Positions 8,009 through 15,500 of a stretch of DNA of 64,000 nt are shown one piece after another (within the stretch, counting starts at the first letter, position 1; each line of letters opens with the position of its first letter). The stretch covers positions 124,001 through 188,000 of the forward strand of contig NZ_JYLN01000009.1 of NCBI RefSeq assembly GCF_001439735.1, in the 5' to 3' direction. The position numbers were made by a program, and so were the translations under genes. The stretch comes from Pseudomonas paralactis. Lineage in GTDB: Bacteria > Pseudomonadota > Gammaproteobacteria > Pseudomonadales > Pseudomonadaceae. The notes under the pieces are model-generated. The model had not been told where the DNA came from. It made no database searches and was given only the letters and a program-made list of their open reading frames with translations.

Positions 8009-8947
8009 TTACTCTTCGTCTCCCAGTGCCGCACCAATCTTGGACATGAAGGGAAGCAATTCCTCGTACAAGCTGTCCACACTGTCAAAGTTAGGTGAGC
8101 GATAGCAAAGCTTGAAGAAGCCGAACAGATCTACAGGGAACACTTTGAGTTCATATTCATATATTTCAATATTTTTATATCCGCGGAACAGCACACCATT
8201 AATCGCATATACAATATGGCAAGCCGCGGCATATAACATACCCAACACTTCGTAAAAAGTAAACCAATCGTCTCGTAAAATGTATTTCTTTAGATCATAA
8301 TTTTTTACATATGCACTTTGATCATTAAAAATTTTTTTTGTGTGCGTGATGGAGTATCTTATTTCGCTTAACAGTTTTTCGAGTGCTTGGCAGTGTTTAA
8401 GGTAATATCCGTTTTGAAGATTGTAAAGAACATCCTGATTCGCAAAGCTGTAGTCATCAAAACAGTTGAATGTTCGAATTCGTTCCTGCACATCCTCTAG
8501 CGTGACTGCACGAAGATCAATTCTATTACCATCAGGAAAATCAAAGTCTTTTTGAAACCTATTGTCAGCTCCAAATAAATCTATGAAGCTTTTGAGGTTG
8601 CCCTTCTTAACAATGAGGGTTAGATCCGTATCTGACAACGCATCCGAGCTTCCCTTTATTGTTGAGCCACCAATAAATATAGCTTCACACTGCGCATGTA
8701 GCTCATTACTCAATATTTTGGTTATAAATAATTGGGCATTAGGCCGTGCTGAGCACGAGTAAGAAAATGAAGTATCTGACAAATTATCTTGAAATTGCTG
8801 CGATAGATTTTTTATAGAAAATGGAATCAGTGCTGCTCTATGCCGAGGTGCGTTAACCTCTGCAATTACATGAAAATCATTCATGGGGATGCTGGCTCTC
8901 GGGGAACTATTTAGCTGCGTAAATTCGAGATTAGAAAAACCGATCAA
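8009..8947 (-). CDS. Pol-beta-type nucleotidyltransferase
   Basis: The NTase fold is shown by FIGGSTIKGSSDALSDTDL (Gly93-Gly94-Ser95 with Asp106 and Asp108) and the third carboxylate Asp144 in GNRIDLRAV, so all three catalytic acids are present. Such enzymes transfer an NMP to a small molecule, RNA or protein. The C-terminal half is helical and unrecognised. The start is uncertain: a TTG at 8947 overlaps the TGA of the 59-residue gene (TTGA), giving 312 residues and coupling; the internal ATG at 8884 gives 291 residues but has no clear ribosome site. Confidence 0.75.
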   Translation of the reverse strand: MIGFSNLEFTQLNSSPRASIPMNDFHVIAEVNAPRHRAALIPFSIKNLSQQFQDNLSDTSFSYSCSARPNAQLFITKILSNELHAQCEAIFIGGSTIKGSSDALSDTDLTLIVKKGNLKSFIDLFGADNRFQKDFDFPDGNRIDLRAVTLEDVQERIRTFNCFDDYSFANQDVLYNLQNGYYLKHCQALEKLLSEIRYSITHTKKIFNDQSAYVKNYDLKKYILRDDWFTFYEVLGMLYAAACHIVYAINGVLFRGYKNIEIYEYELKVFPVDLFGFFKLCYRSPNFDSVDSLYEELLPFMSKIGAALGDEE

Positions 8948-9123
8948 GCAACCGGGGTTTCACCATCCATACGGCCAGACATGCCATTTTTGAAAACACC
9001 TTTGATTTTCAGCAGATCACCATTAAGGGTCTCAGCTTTCACACTACCGCTGTGACCTTTATTGATTTTTGCAGCCAGGTTTTCAAATGCTTGTTGGTTG
9101 ATCACGCTTGCTTTAGTAGTCAT
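8944..9123 (-). CDS. 59-residue small protein, candidate precursor peptide
   Basis: An unrecognised small gene heading the minus-strand unit. It has a good ribosome site (GAGGGA, 7 bp before the ATG) and translates as MTTKASVINQQAFENLAAKI followed by a Gly/Lys-rich, mildly basic tail with FKNGMSGRMDGETPVA at the end. There is no Cys, Tyr or Trp and no signal peptide. It lies directly upstream of, and coupled to, modifying-enzyme genes. Its size, position and leader-like N-terminus fit a RiPP precursor or a carrier peptide, but no known precursor family is recognised. It could also be a small regulatory or structural protein. Confidence 0.68.
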   Translation of the reverse strand: MTTKASVINQQAFENLAAKINKGHSGSVKAETLNGDLLKIKGVFKNGMSGRMDGETPVA

Positions 9124-9455
9124 CTATATTCCCTCATAAAGTAAGTTATTCCCTTTGAGCCAGCCAGCCAAATTTAACAGTGCGGCATGACGATTTTATG
9201 ACGCAGGTTCATGCCGAAGGGGCGGTTGTGAAACCGAGTGTGGAGATGGGCACTCCTTATGTAATGTTCAAATAATTCCGGACACGATCTGAAATTTTTC
9301 CTCGGTCCGAGCTGGGGCCCATCTACCGTTGAGTTGGTAAGGCCGAACCCAGTTGTGTTGCCGCTGACCGAAAACTGCCCCAGTAAAGACTGTTCAGCCG
9401 ACTGAAAACTGCCCCAGGTGTGCAACTGCTTCTGCTCGCTTTCCGAGCAGCAGAA
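9124..9455. other. Intergenic region with insertion-sequence end remnant
   Basis: There is no convincing gene. The part next to 9124 is the leader of the small gene. Two copies of GAC(C/T)GAAAACTGCCCCA at 9366-9382 and 9400-9416, the second preceded by TGTTCAGCC, resemble the terminal multiple repeats of IS21-family elements. No transposase from that family is present, so only an end survives. Confidence 0.55.
9366..9416 (+). repeat. Pair of 17-bp near-identical repeats (IS21-like end)
   Basis: GACCGAAAACTGCCCCA at 9366 and GACTGAAAACTGCCCCA at 9400 differ by one base and are 34 bp apart, with TGTTCAGCC at 9391 leading the second. The pattern recalls IS21-family terminal repeats; the family assignment rests on recollection of the motif only. 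Confidence 0.6.
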
Positions 9456-10240
9456 TCATTTCGGTACCTGCAAGGGGCTATCCACCGCTGTCAGCACGTT
9501 GTAACCGACGATTCCAGTGCCACACATCATCATGGAACGGGCGTCTGGATCGGTCAGTGAGACCTGTTTATCAGGTGATTCGTTGAGCTGAGCTTCAATG
9601 ACCTGCAACTCTTTCATCTGAGCTTTGAGCTTGTCGATTTTCTCTTGCAGACGAGCAGCCTTGGGCTGAGGACCGAGGGTTCTTGTCGATCGGTTTCGTC
9701 GAGCGCAGTCAGGTACCGATTGATACTCGATTCAATTTCTTCCATCCGCCGTTTCAGCTTGGTGCTGGTGAAATTGCGGTCGCGGTTATTGAGGGCCTTG
9801 AATTTACTGCCGTCGATGGCTACCAGATTTTCTCCAAACAATCCCAACTGCTGACACAGCATAGCGAACTGGCGACAGATGCATCGGATGGCCTTACTGT
9901 TGTCTTTTCGGAAGTTGGCAATGATCTTGAGGTCCGGCATCAAACGCCCGGTCATCCATATCAATTCGACGTTACGCTGGGCTTCTCGCTCCAGGCGCCG
10001 GCTCGACTGAATTCGGTTGAGATAGCCGTAGATGTAGATCTTCAGCAGGATCGCAGGGTGATAACCAGGTCGGCCTGTATCAGCAGGAATAGCGCTATCA
10101 AACCCCAAATTGACTAAGTCGAGTTCGTCGACAAAGACGTCGACTACGCGCACCGGATTGGTATCACTGACGTAGTCGTCAAGGCTTTCGGGAAGCAGAG
10201 CGCTTTGTCCGCGATGGTCACCTTGGATGAAACTTTTCAT
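9456..10240 (-). pseudogene. IS1182-family transposase, frameshifted, C-terminus missing
   Basis: The first frame (10240 down to about 9670) reads MKSFIQGDHRGQSALLPES, then NPVRVVDVFVDELDL, RIQSSRRLEREAQRN, PDLKIIANFRKDN and VAIDGSKFKA, the N-terminal half of an IS1182-type DDE transposase with the first catalytic Asp. A frameshift near 9670 moves the rest (AARLQEKIDKLKAQMKEL, DPDARSMMMCGTGIVGYNV) into another frame, which stops at 9456 after TAVDSPLQVPK. The C-terminal half with the other catalytic residues is absent. The copy is non-functional and truncated at the IS21-like remnant. Confidence 0.88.
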
Positions 10241-10350
10241 AGGCAATTCTGCGTTATCACTTTGGGCAATCGTAATAACGTTGGACGGCTCTTGATGTAC
10301 TCTGATGCAAGAAAGAAATTTTAGTAAATTTGGAGTTTAAGGACTTGCCC

Positions 10351-10590
10351 ATGGATGTGATTTCAGCGCACCTATTTTCTACAAATCACCGTACTCAAAT
10401 TGAAGCAAGCGATCACTGTGGCTGTTTTTACTGCTTGGGTGTGTTTTCGCCCTCAGAAATCACTGAGTGGGTTGATCTAGATAGCACCGCTCTGTGTCCG
10501 AAGTGCGGGATCGACTCGGTCATCGGTTCAGCATCCAGTCTGCCGATTACCCCTGAATTTCTTTCGAAAATGCACGAACACTGGTTCTAG
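10351..10590 (+). CDS. Small zinc-ribbon-like conserved protein
   Basis: The 79-residue product (ATG at 10351, preceded by AAGGAC at a suitable spacing; a TTG at 10330 is an alternative) has CGCFYCL near residue 24 and CPKCGID near 49, two CxxC-type pairs expected to bind zinc. The pattern CGCFYC...FxPxEI.EW...T.LCPKCGIDSVIG is one I associate with a conserved cytoplasmic protein family of unknown function found in many proteobacteria. It lies in the island between an IS remnant and a gene-free stretch. Confidence 0.72.
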   Translation: MDVISAHLFSTNHRTQIEASDHCGCFYCLGVFSPSEITEWVDLDSTALCPKCGIDSVIGSASSLPITPEFLSKMHEHWF

Positions 10591-11328
10591 AAGATCCCGT
10601 CATTCGATGGCATCCCTTCGGTTTGAGATCTACAGACTAGCTTTACCTTAGTGCGCACGTTCTTGGTAAGTATTTACACACTCTGGGCCGGTTGCTGCCC
10701 CTATAGGTGAAAGCCTCTAGAGCGATGACCTCCCACCTCAATCATCACAAACCGCTGCTCAAGAGCATCATTGATGTAACACCTATTTGCGATGTAACAC
10801 GTATATCGGCAAACCAGTTGAAGCTGTGTAACGCAATATTAATTTTTTAAAATCATACACTAATTAATAGCGTAACACCCGTAACACGGTTTATTAGGGT
10901 ATCCCCCTAGCCCCATTAGTTTTGCTCCTCCAGCGAAGCGAGGTCGATCATGCTCTTGGCTGTGGTTCGATAGAGGGGATCCTGGCGTATTCTTGAAGAT
11001 ACGGGGCATAGAACCCGTCGGATCTCGTTAGTGGCAGGGCTCCAAAGTTAGTTGACTGGTTGACCGAGTTGACTGGACCAATCGTTCACTATCCTGAACG
11101 AAACCCATGACCGTTACAGATCCGGTAAGGATGCCCTTTTCTCTTCAAGATCCTTTCAATTTCAACGTTGAAATTTCAGTAAGCTGGTGCGCCTGCCGCT
11201 ACCACGATCCCGCGGGTTTCATGCCCCGTACCGCGATGAAACCCTCAGGGGCCCTGGCGATTCTGGGCTAGGATTCGATCATGCAAACGTAACCGAACGA
11301 CGACTTTCCCTAGCGACGGAGTACCGAA
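10591..11328. other. 738-bp gene-free stretch with iteron-like repeats
   Basis: No supported gene on either strand. The left half holds repeated (G/C)GTAACAC and GATGTAACAC words around an AT-rich core (10835-10868). The right half is mixed sequence leading to the PIN-domain gene, with GGAG at a usable distance from its ATG. A short open frame at 11187-11378 on the plus strand overlaps the PIN gene start and has no support. Confidence 0.6.
10773..10887 (+). repeat. GTAACAC iteron-like repeats around an AT-rich core
   Basis: GATGTAACAC occurs at 10773-10782 and 10791-10800, and CGTAACAC at 10871-10878 and 10880-10887, with a variant TGTAACG near 10826. Between the pairs lies AATATTAATTTTTTAAAATC. 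Direct repeats flanking an AT-rich stretch resemble a replication origin or a multi-site operator. No replication gene is present nearby. Confidence 0.6.
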
Positions 11329-12336
11329 ATGCATCTGCTGATGATCGACACCTGCGTATGGCTGGAGATGTCATCTAAGAAAAGCGAGATCCCGATCCTC
11401 ACCGCCATAGAGTACTTGGTGGACCGTGGGGTCGTTACGCTGCTTGTACCTGACTTGGTCAGAGAAGAATACGAACGAAACAAAGATCGCGTAGCAAACC
11501 AAACACGCCAGCGACTCACTCAGGAGTGCAAGCTGGTGAAGGAAATCGTAGAAGCATTTGGAGGGGCGGATAAGCTGCAAGCAATAAATACGATTGACGA
11601 TGTAAAGCACAGATTGCCTATCCTGGCGGAAGCCAATTACATGACGGTCCACCGGGTGGAGCACCTGTTCTCAAAAGCAATCACCCTGGCAGTATCGGAT
11701 TCAGCAAAGCTGAAAGCAGCCAATCGGGCGATTCTCAAACAGGCCCCTTTCCATAAAAGCAAAAACAGCATGGCGGACGCTGTTCTAATGGAAGTGTTCG
11801 ACGAATTTCGTACGGCTCATCTTGGGGCCTTCGACTCCTATCGATTCATCACAGCCAACCACACCGACTTTTCTGATAGCGACCACCGCAAACCTCATCC
11901 GGATTTCTCAGCGATTTTTGCTGAGCCATCCTCCCAGTTTTTCATCACACCCAATGCAGCCTTAGCGGATCTGATACCACCTGACGACTTGGAATACGAG
12001 ATCGAGAACGGATGGGAGGAAGAAACCCGAGGCCTATTTGAAATACTGGAGACTATGGACGAACTCACAGACAAGATTTGGTACAGCCGGCATTGTGTGA
12101 GAGCAGAAAGAATTCAGTCAGGGCAAATAACGCTAATTCCTGAAGGCTCAGAGCGATCTAGCGGTAACGAAATTCATGAACATATTTGGTCGGGCGCCCT
12201 GAAGGCTGCTCAAGAAGTCGAACGTAGGCACGCTGATCTAGGTCCATGGGACGATTTTGAATGGGGCATGCTGAGCGGAAAGCTTTCTGCACTCCGCTGG
12301 GTTCTGGGTGATGAATGGGATAATCTCGACACCTGA
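11329..12336 (+). CDS. PIN-like domain protein (DUF4935 type)
   Basis: A 335-residue protein whose first 200 residues carry a PIN-type nuclease pattern: Asp7 in LLMIDTCVWLE, acidic residues 47-48 in LVREEYERN, Asp150 in NSMADAVLMEVF, and Asp180 in FITANHTDFSD. The remaining 130 residues are acidic, helical and unrecognised. PIN proteins of this layout are expected to cut RNA. There is no adjacent antitoxin gene, so it is not an ordinary VapC pair. Being the last cargo gene of an island, it may be a solitary defence or stress nuclease; that role is inference. Confidence 0.74.
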   Translation: MHLLMIDTCVWLEMSSKKSEIPILTAIEYLVDRGVVTLLVPDLVREEYERNKDRVANQTRQRLTQECKLVKEIVEAFGGADKLQAINTIDDVKHRLPILAEANYMTVHRVEHLFSKAITLAVSDSAKLKAANRAILKQAPFHKSKNSMADAVLMEVFDEFRTAHLGAFDSYRFITANHTDFSDSDHRKPHPDFSAIFAEPSSQFFITPNAALADLIPPDDLEYEIENGWEEETRGLFEILETMDELTDKIWYSRHCVRAERIQSGQITLIPEGSERSSGNEIHEHIWSGALKAAQEVERRHADLGPWDDFEWGMLSGKLSALRWVLGDEWDNLDT

Positions 12337-12382
12337 TACTCGGGTTCGGGGTCGCGGTGATATGCCCTAGCAAACTTCTCCG

Positions 12383-12402
12383 TGTATCCCTGCGTGTATC
12401 CC
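12383..12402 (+). repeat. Two TGTATCCC copies near attR
   Basis: TGTATCCC at 12383-12390 and again at 12395-12402, 12 bp apart, 48 bp before the right attachment repeat. They match the octamer tandemly repeated at 2705-2760 by the left end. Confidence 0.8.
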
Positions 12403-12450
12403 AACATTAGAATTCCGTCTACAAGGCGCGGAATATATGGAACTCTCGAG

Positions 12451-12468
12451 TCTCCCTCGGGGCACCAT
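12451..12468 (+). repeat. attR: 18-bp direct repeat of the tRNA-Leu end
   Basis: Identical to 2581-2598. The neighbouring 5' bases do not form the rest of a tRNA, so this is the displaced original 3' end of tRNA-Leu. The original terminator follows 8 bp later. Confidence 0.93.
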
Positions 12469-12475
12469 CTTAAAG

Positions 12476-12505
12476 AAAGACCTTGAAATTCAAGGTCTTT
12501 TTTTT
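12476..12505 (+). terminator. Ancestral tRNA-Leu terminator, displaced by the island
   Basis: An AAAGACCTTGA / TCAAGGTCTTT stem with a 3-nt loop and a run of T residues. It follows the attR copy of the tRNA end at the spacing expected for a tRNA terminator. Confidence 0.85.
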
Positions 12506-12550
12506 CGCCTGTAAAAAAGTGCCGGGCGTGGCAGTGGAGGTAGCGAGACC

Positions 12551-12880
12551 ATGGAATTGATGCTTGAAGCGGTTGCGTTGTTTGTCTTGAAGCTGGTTCA
12601 TGAAACCGAAAACGGCAGCCCGCTGCTGCGCGATGATCCTGCAATGGATGGCTATGAGCGCGAAGTATTTGGGTTGTTGGTGCGCCAGGATGATTTGGCC
12701 GGGATCCAGTTAAAGCTCAATGAGTGCCTGACGCTGGCGCTCGAATACTTGGGCGGCGCCCATACCGTGCTGGGGCGCGAACTGCAACGGCTTGCAAGGG
12801 ACACGCAGCAAGCCGCAAGCCTGCAAGCACTCCATGCTCCGCTCCACGCACTCAAGGACTACCTGCAAGCCATCCTGTGA
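12551..12880 (+). CDS. Hypothetical protein, 109 residues
   Basis: Starts MELMLEAVALFVLKLVHETE after a GGAG-like site (gtggaggtagcgagacc). The sequence is helical, with Leu/Ala-rich amphipathic stretches, no membrane segment beyond the first 17 residues, and no known motif. Codon use matches the high-GC chromosome, not the island. It is convergent with the LysE-type exporter, 7 bp away. I cannot assign a function. Confidence 0.7.
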   Translation: MELMLEAVALFVLKLVHETENGSPLLRDDPAMDGYEREVFGLLVRQDDLAGIQLKLNECLTLALEYLGGAHTVLGRELQRLARDTQQAASLQALHAPLHALKDYLQAIL

Positions 12881-12887
12881 ACCGCGA

Positions 12888-13523
12888 CTATCGACGCCCT
12901 TCCACCGCCATCCGCACCGCCAGCCCCATCAGCACCGACCCCATCACCCAGCGCTGCACCACCTGCCACCCCGGCCGGGTCACGAAGAACACCGCGATGG
13001 AGCCCGCCATACAAGCAATCACCGCGTTGACGCTGACGCTGATGAAAATCTGCAGAGAGCCCAACACCAACGATTGCACCAGCACGCTGCCATGGCCGTT
13101 CGGATCAATGAACTGAGGCAGCAACGACAGATACATCACCGCCACCTTGGGATTGAGCAGGTTGGTCACCACGCCCATGGTGAATAACTTGCGCGGGCTG
13201 TCCTTGGGCAAGTCCCGCACCTGAAACGGTGAACGCCCTCCCGGCTTGACTGCCTGCCACGCCAGGTACACCAGATACAGCGCTCCACCGAACCGCAGCA
13301 CGTCGTAGGCAAGCGGCACCGCCATCACCAGCGCGGTGATACCCAGCGCCGCGCACACCATATAGATCACAAAGCCCAGCGCCACCCCGCCAAGAGAGAT
13401 CAGCCCTGCCGTGCGCCCCTGGCAGATCGAGCGGGAAATCAGGTAAATCATATTCGGCCCGGGCGTAAGTACCATGCCGAGTGAAATCAGGCCGTAGGCA
13501 AGCAAGCTGGATATATCGGGCAT
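12888..13523 (-). CDS. LysE/RhtB-family amino-acid exporter
   Basis: An inner-membrane exporter of 211 residues with six hydrophobic segments. The N-terminal signature GMVLTPGPNMIYLISRSICQG and the later VVTNLLNPKVAVMYLSLLPQFI are the family hallmarks. Substrates in this family include lysine, homoserine, threonine and leucine; which one applies here cannot be told. It stands alone. Confidence 0.92.
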   Translation of the reverse strand: MPDISSLLAYGLISLGMVLTPGPNMIYLISRSICQGRTAGLISLGGVALGFVIYMVCAALGITALVMAVPLAYDVLRFGGALYLVYLAWQAVKPGGRSPFQVRDLPKDSPRKLFTMGVVTNLLNPKVAVMYLSLLPQFIDPNGHGSVLVQSLVLGSLQIFISVSVNAVIACMAGSIAVFFVTRPGWQVVQRWVMGSVLMGLAVRMAVEGRR

Positions 13524-13679
13524 TGTTTAGCTCCTGAATTTTTATGCCGCCGGCGTAAAATCCTTCGCCGGCGCTGTAGTGTTAAGCGCCATGCTAGAGC
13601 CTTGCAGGCTCGGCCGTTAGATACAGATCCGCGAGCAAAACGTCATACACCGTCGGCACCACTCATCCAGGACAGACAC

Positions 13680-14051
13680 ATGATCGATTTCAACAACAAA
13701 GGCTTCTTCAAACTCAAACAAAACAACGAGTACGCCGAGCGCGTATCGGCCTTGCTGCTGGACGGTGAAGAAGTGGTCGACGCGTACAAGGCCATGCGCG
13801 ACGGCGTGGTCTTCACCACCCAGCGCATCATCGCGGTGAACGTGCAGGGCATCACCGGCAGCAAGAAGGACTTCACCTCGCTGCCGTACAAAAACATCGT
13901 GGCGTACTCAGTGGAAACGTCAGGGACGTTTGATCTGGATTCGGAGCTGGAGATTTACTTTTCGTCGTTGGGCAAGGTGAAGTTTGAGTTCACTGGCAAG
14001 ACCTCGATTGTGGAGATTTCGCGGTTGATTTCAAAGCATCTGCTGGCCTGA
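13680..14051 (+). CDS. Bacterial PH-domain protein (bPH_1 type)
   Basis: Starts at the ATG at 13680 (MIDFNNKGFFKLKQNNEYAE), giving 123 residues; upstream in-frame codons lack a ribosome site. The strand pattern and the RDGVVFTTQRIIAVNVQGITGSKKDF region followed by SLPYKNIVAYSVETSGTFD are typical of bacterial PH domains of the YvbH/bPH_1 kind. The role is unknown. It is a single gene. Confidence 0.82.
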   Translation: MIDFNNKGFFKLKQNNEYAERVSALLLDGEEVVDAYKAMRDGVVFTTQRIIAVNVQGITGSKKDFTSLPYKNIVAYSVETSGTFDLDSELEIYFSSLGKVKFEFTGKTSIVEISRLISKHLLA

Positions 14052-14103
14052 ACTGGGGGGAGACCGGCGCGACGACTCCCTCCCACACTTTGATCGCGTT
14101 GGC

Positions 14104-14478
14104 TCACTTGGGCTGGAATGTCTCCAGGTACGCCAGGATATTTTCAATCTTTTGCGAATCACTGATGCCCCAAAAGATCATCCGCGTCCCACTTACCACC
14201 GATTTCGGGTCTTCAATGTAGGCCGCCAGTTTTTCCTGCGTCCAAACCACCCCCGAATTCTTCATCGCCTCCGAATACTGATAATCCGTGGTCGTACCGG
14301 CAGGCCGGCCAATTATGCCGTTCAGCTGCGGCCCAAACCCACCCCGCGCACCTTCGCCGATGCTGTGGCAGCCGCCGCAGGTCTTGGTGAAGAGCTTGCC
14401 GCCTGCTTCGGCGTCGCCAGCAGCAAACGCGGGGGCGGCGATAAAGGTCAGGGCGAGGGTCAATAACACGTACTTCAT
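14104..14478 (-). CDS. Periplasmic class I c-type cytochrome
   Basis: The signal peptide MKYVLLTLALTFIAAPAFAA is cut near residue 20. The heme-binding CGGCH is at 34-38, the P-L-N-G-IIGRPAGT loop follows, and the sixth ligand Met lies in GTRMIFWG near residue 100. The C-terminal helix ENILAYLETF completes the fold. The size (124 residues) and motifs fit the mitochondrial-type cytochrome c / c550 group, a soluble electron carrier. It is a lone gene beside a VOC-family gene. Confidence 0.93.
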   Translation of the reverse strand: MKYVLLTLALTFIAAPAFAAGDAEAGGKLFTKTCGGCHSIGEGARGGFGPQLNGIIGRPAGTTTDYQYSEAMKNSGVVWTQEKLAAYIEDPKSVVSGTRMIFWGISDSQKIENILAYLETFQPK

Positions 14479-14507
14479 GAGGGTCTCCCTAGGCGTATTG
14501 CCGTCGA

Positions 14508-14939
14508 TTATGCCTGCTTGAATGGCCGCTCCCCCAGCCGTTCCACCAGGCGTACCAGATAACCGTCCGGGTCTTGCACGATGAATTGGCGCTGCCCGGC
14601 CTCTACGTCGCCGGCGCGGTACCAGGCATCCTCGACATTACGGAACAGCGGGAGGCGGATTTGCGACAGGCGCTGCAAGATGGGCGCTACGGCAGGTACG
14701 TCGATCTGCAAGTTGATGCCGCGCCCGAACGGTTGTTGCAACGGCGCGGTCAGCCACTGACCGGCTTCCGGAGCGTATTGCTCCAGCATGATTTGCGCAC
14801 CGTGCAGGTCGAGGTAGGCAAAGCCGTGCTCGGGGCGCTGGTAAGCGATGTCGAAACCCAACTGGTCAACCCAGAATGCCAGGCTGGCACCAAGGTGGGT
14901 AACGATGAGTTCAGGCACGAGTGGGTTACGGGTGAACAT
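14508..14939 (-). CDS. VOC/glyoxalase-bleomycin resistance-like protein
   Basis: A 143-residue protein with the paired beta-alpha-beta-beta-beta pattern: PELIVTHLGASLAFWVDQLGF, then FAYLDLHGAQIMLEQY, GINLQIDV and the closing FIVQDPDGYLVRLVERLGER. This closely resembles bleomycin-binding proteins of Pseudomonas genomes. Such proteins are dimers that bind metal-drug complexes or act as dioxygenases or isomerases; the ligand is not evident. Confidence 0.85.
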   Translation of the reverse strand: MFTRNPLVPELIVTHLGASLAFWVDQLGFDIAYQRPEHGFAYLDLHGAQIMLEQYAPEAGQWLTAPLQQPFGRGINLQIDVPAVAPILQRLSQIRLPLFRNVEDAWYRAGDVEAGQRQFIVQDPDGYLVRLVERLGERPFKQA

Positions 14940-15119
14940 GTCATTCCTTGGACGACGCAGTGGCGCTTACCTTAACGGATTATCGTGCTGACGGCTTGGT
15001 CCCAGGCGGCTGTTGGCAAACAGCCAAATGACCACCCATCGTTTAAAAAACATCCAATCGAACCTATCTACCCAACCCCCACTCCACCTTACTGAACCCC
15101 TGATGGTGGAGTAAGGATC

Positions 15120-15500
15120 ATGGCTCAGCCATCGATTTTAGTATTGGAAGACGACGAGATCATTCGGGCGTTGATGGTGGATGTGCTGGAGGATTTCGGT
15201 GCAGTGGTGACATCGTTTCCTTCAGCGGATGAAGGCATGATTTATCTGGAGCGCGGCGATGACCCTGTGGATCTGATTGTCAGTGATATTCAAATGCCCG
15301 GTCTGCTCAATGGCTACGACTTGAGCCGCGTGGTGGCTCATCGCTGGCCTGAAGTGCAGGTGGTGCTGACTTCCGGCAATACGACGATCGCCACTCAATT
15401 GGGCAGTTCGGTGCGGTTTCTGCCCAAACCGTGGAGCACCGAACGTTTGCTTGAGTGCGTGCAAACAGCATTGACCCAGCAGGGAATGCCCATGCATTGA
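15120..15500 (+). CDS. Single-domain CheY-like response regulator
   Basis: The 126-residue receiver has acidic residues 10-12 (EDDE), the phosphorylation site Asp56 in LIVSDIQMP, a Ser/Thr switch around 84-85 and Lys103 in FLPKPW. No output domain follows. It is the nearest regulator to the heme oxygenase-bacteriophytochrome pair (195 bp upstream, same strand), so it could be the phosphorylation partner of the BphP kinase. The gap could hold a separate promoter, so partnership is only a suggestion. Confidence 0.92.
   Translation: MAQPSILVLEDDEIIRALMVDVLEDFGAVVTSFPSADEGMIYLERGDDPVDLIVSDIQMPGLLNGYDLSRVVAHRWPEVQVVLTSGNTTIATQLGSSVRFLPKPWSTERLLECVQTALTQQGMPMH

Larger units (their letters stand above)
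2599..12468. mobile_element. Genomic island inserted in tRNA-Leu(CAA)
   Basis: The island is bounded by 18-bp direct repeats, begins with a P4-type integrase remnant next to the tRNA, and carries IS3, IS1182 and IS21-like fragments plus AT-rich cargo unlike the flanking genes. Cargo: APS kinase, sulfotransferase, MATE-like exporter, JmjC-type oxygenase, nucleotidyltransferase, a 59-residue small protein, a small zinc-ribbon protein and a PIN-domain protein. The broken integrase suggests it cannot excise by itself. Length is about 9.87 kb from repeat to repeat. Confidence 0.9.

Noticed and set aside
9174..9425. 83-codon minus-strand frame before the small gene
   Set aside because: It spans the IS21-like end repeats and has no ribosome site; treated as remnant DNA.
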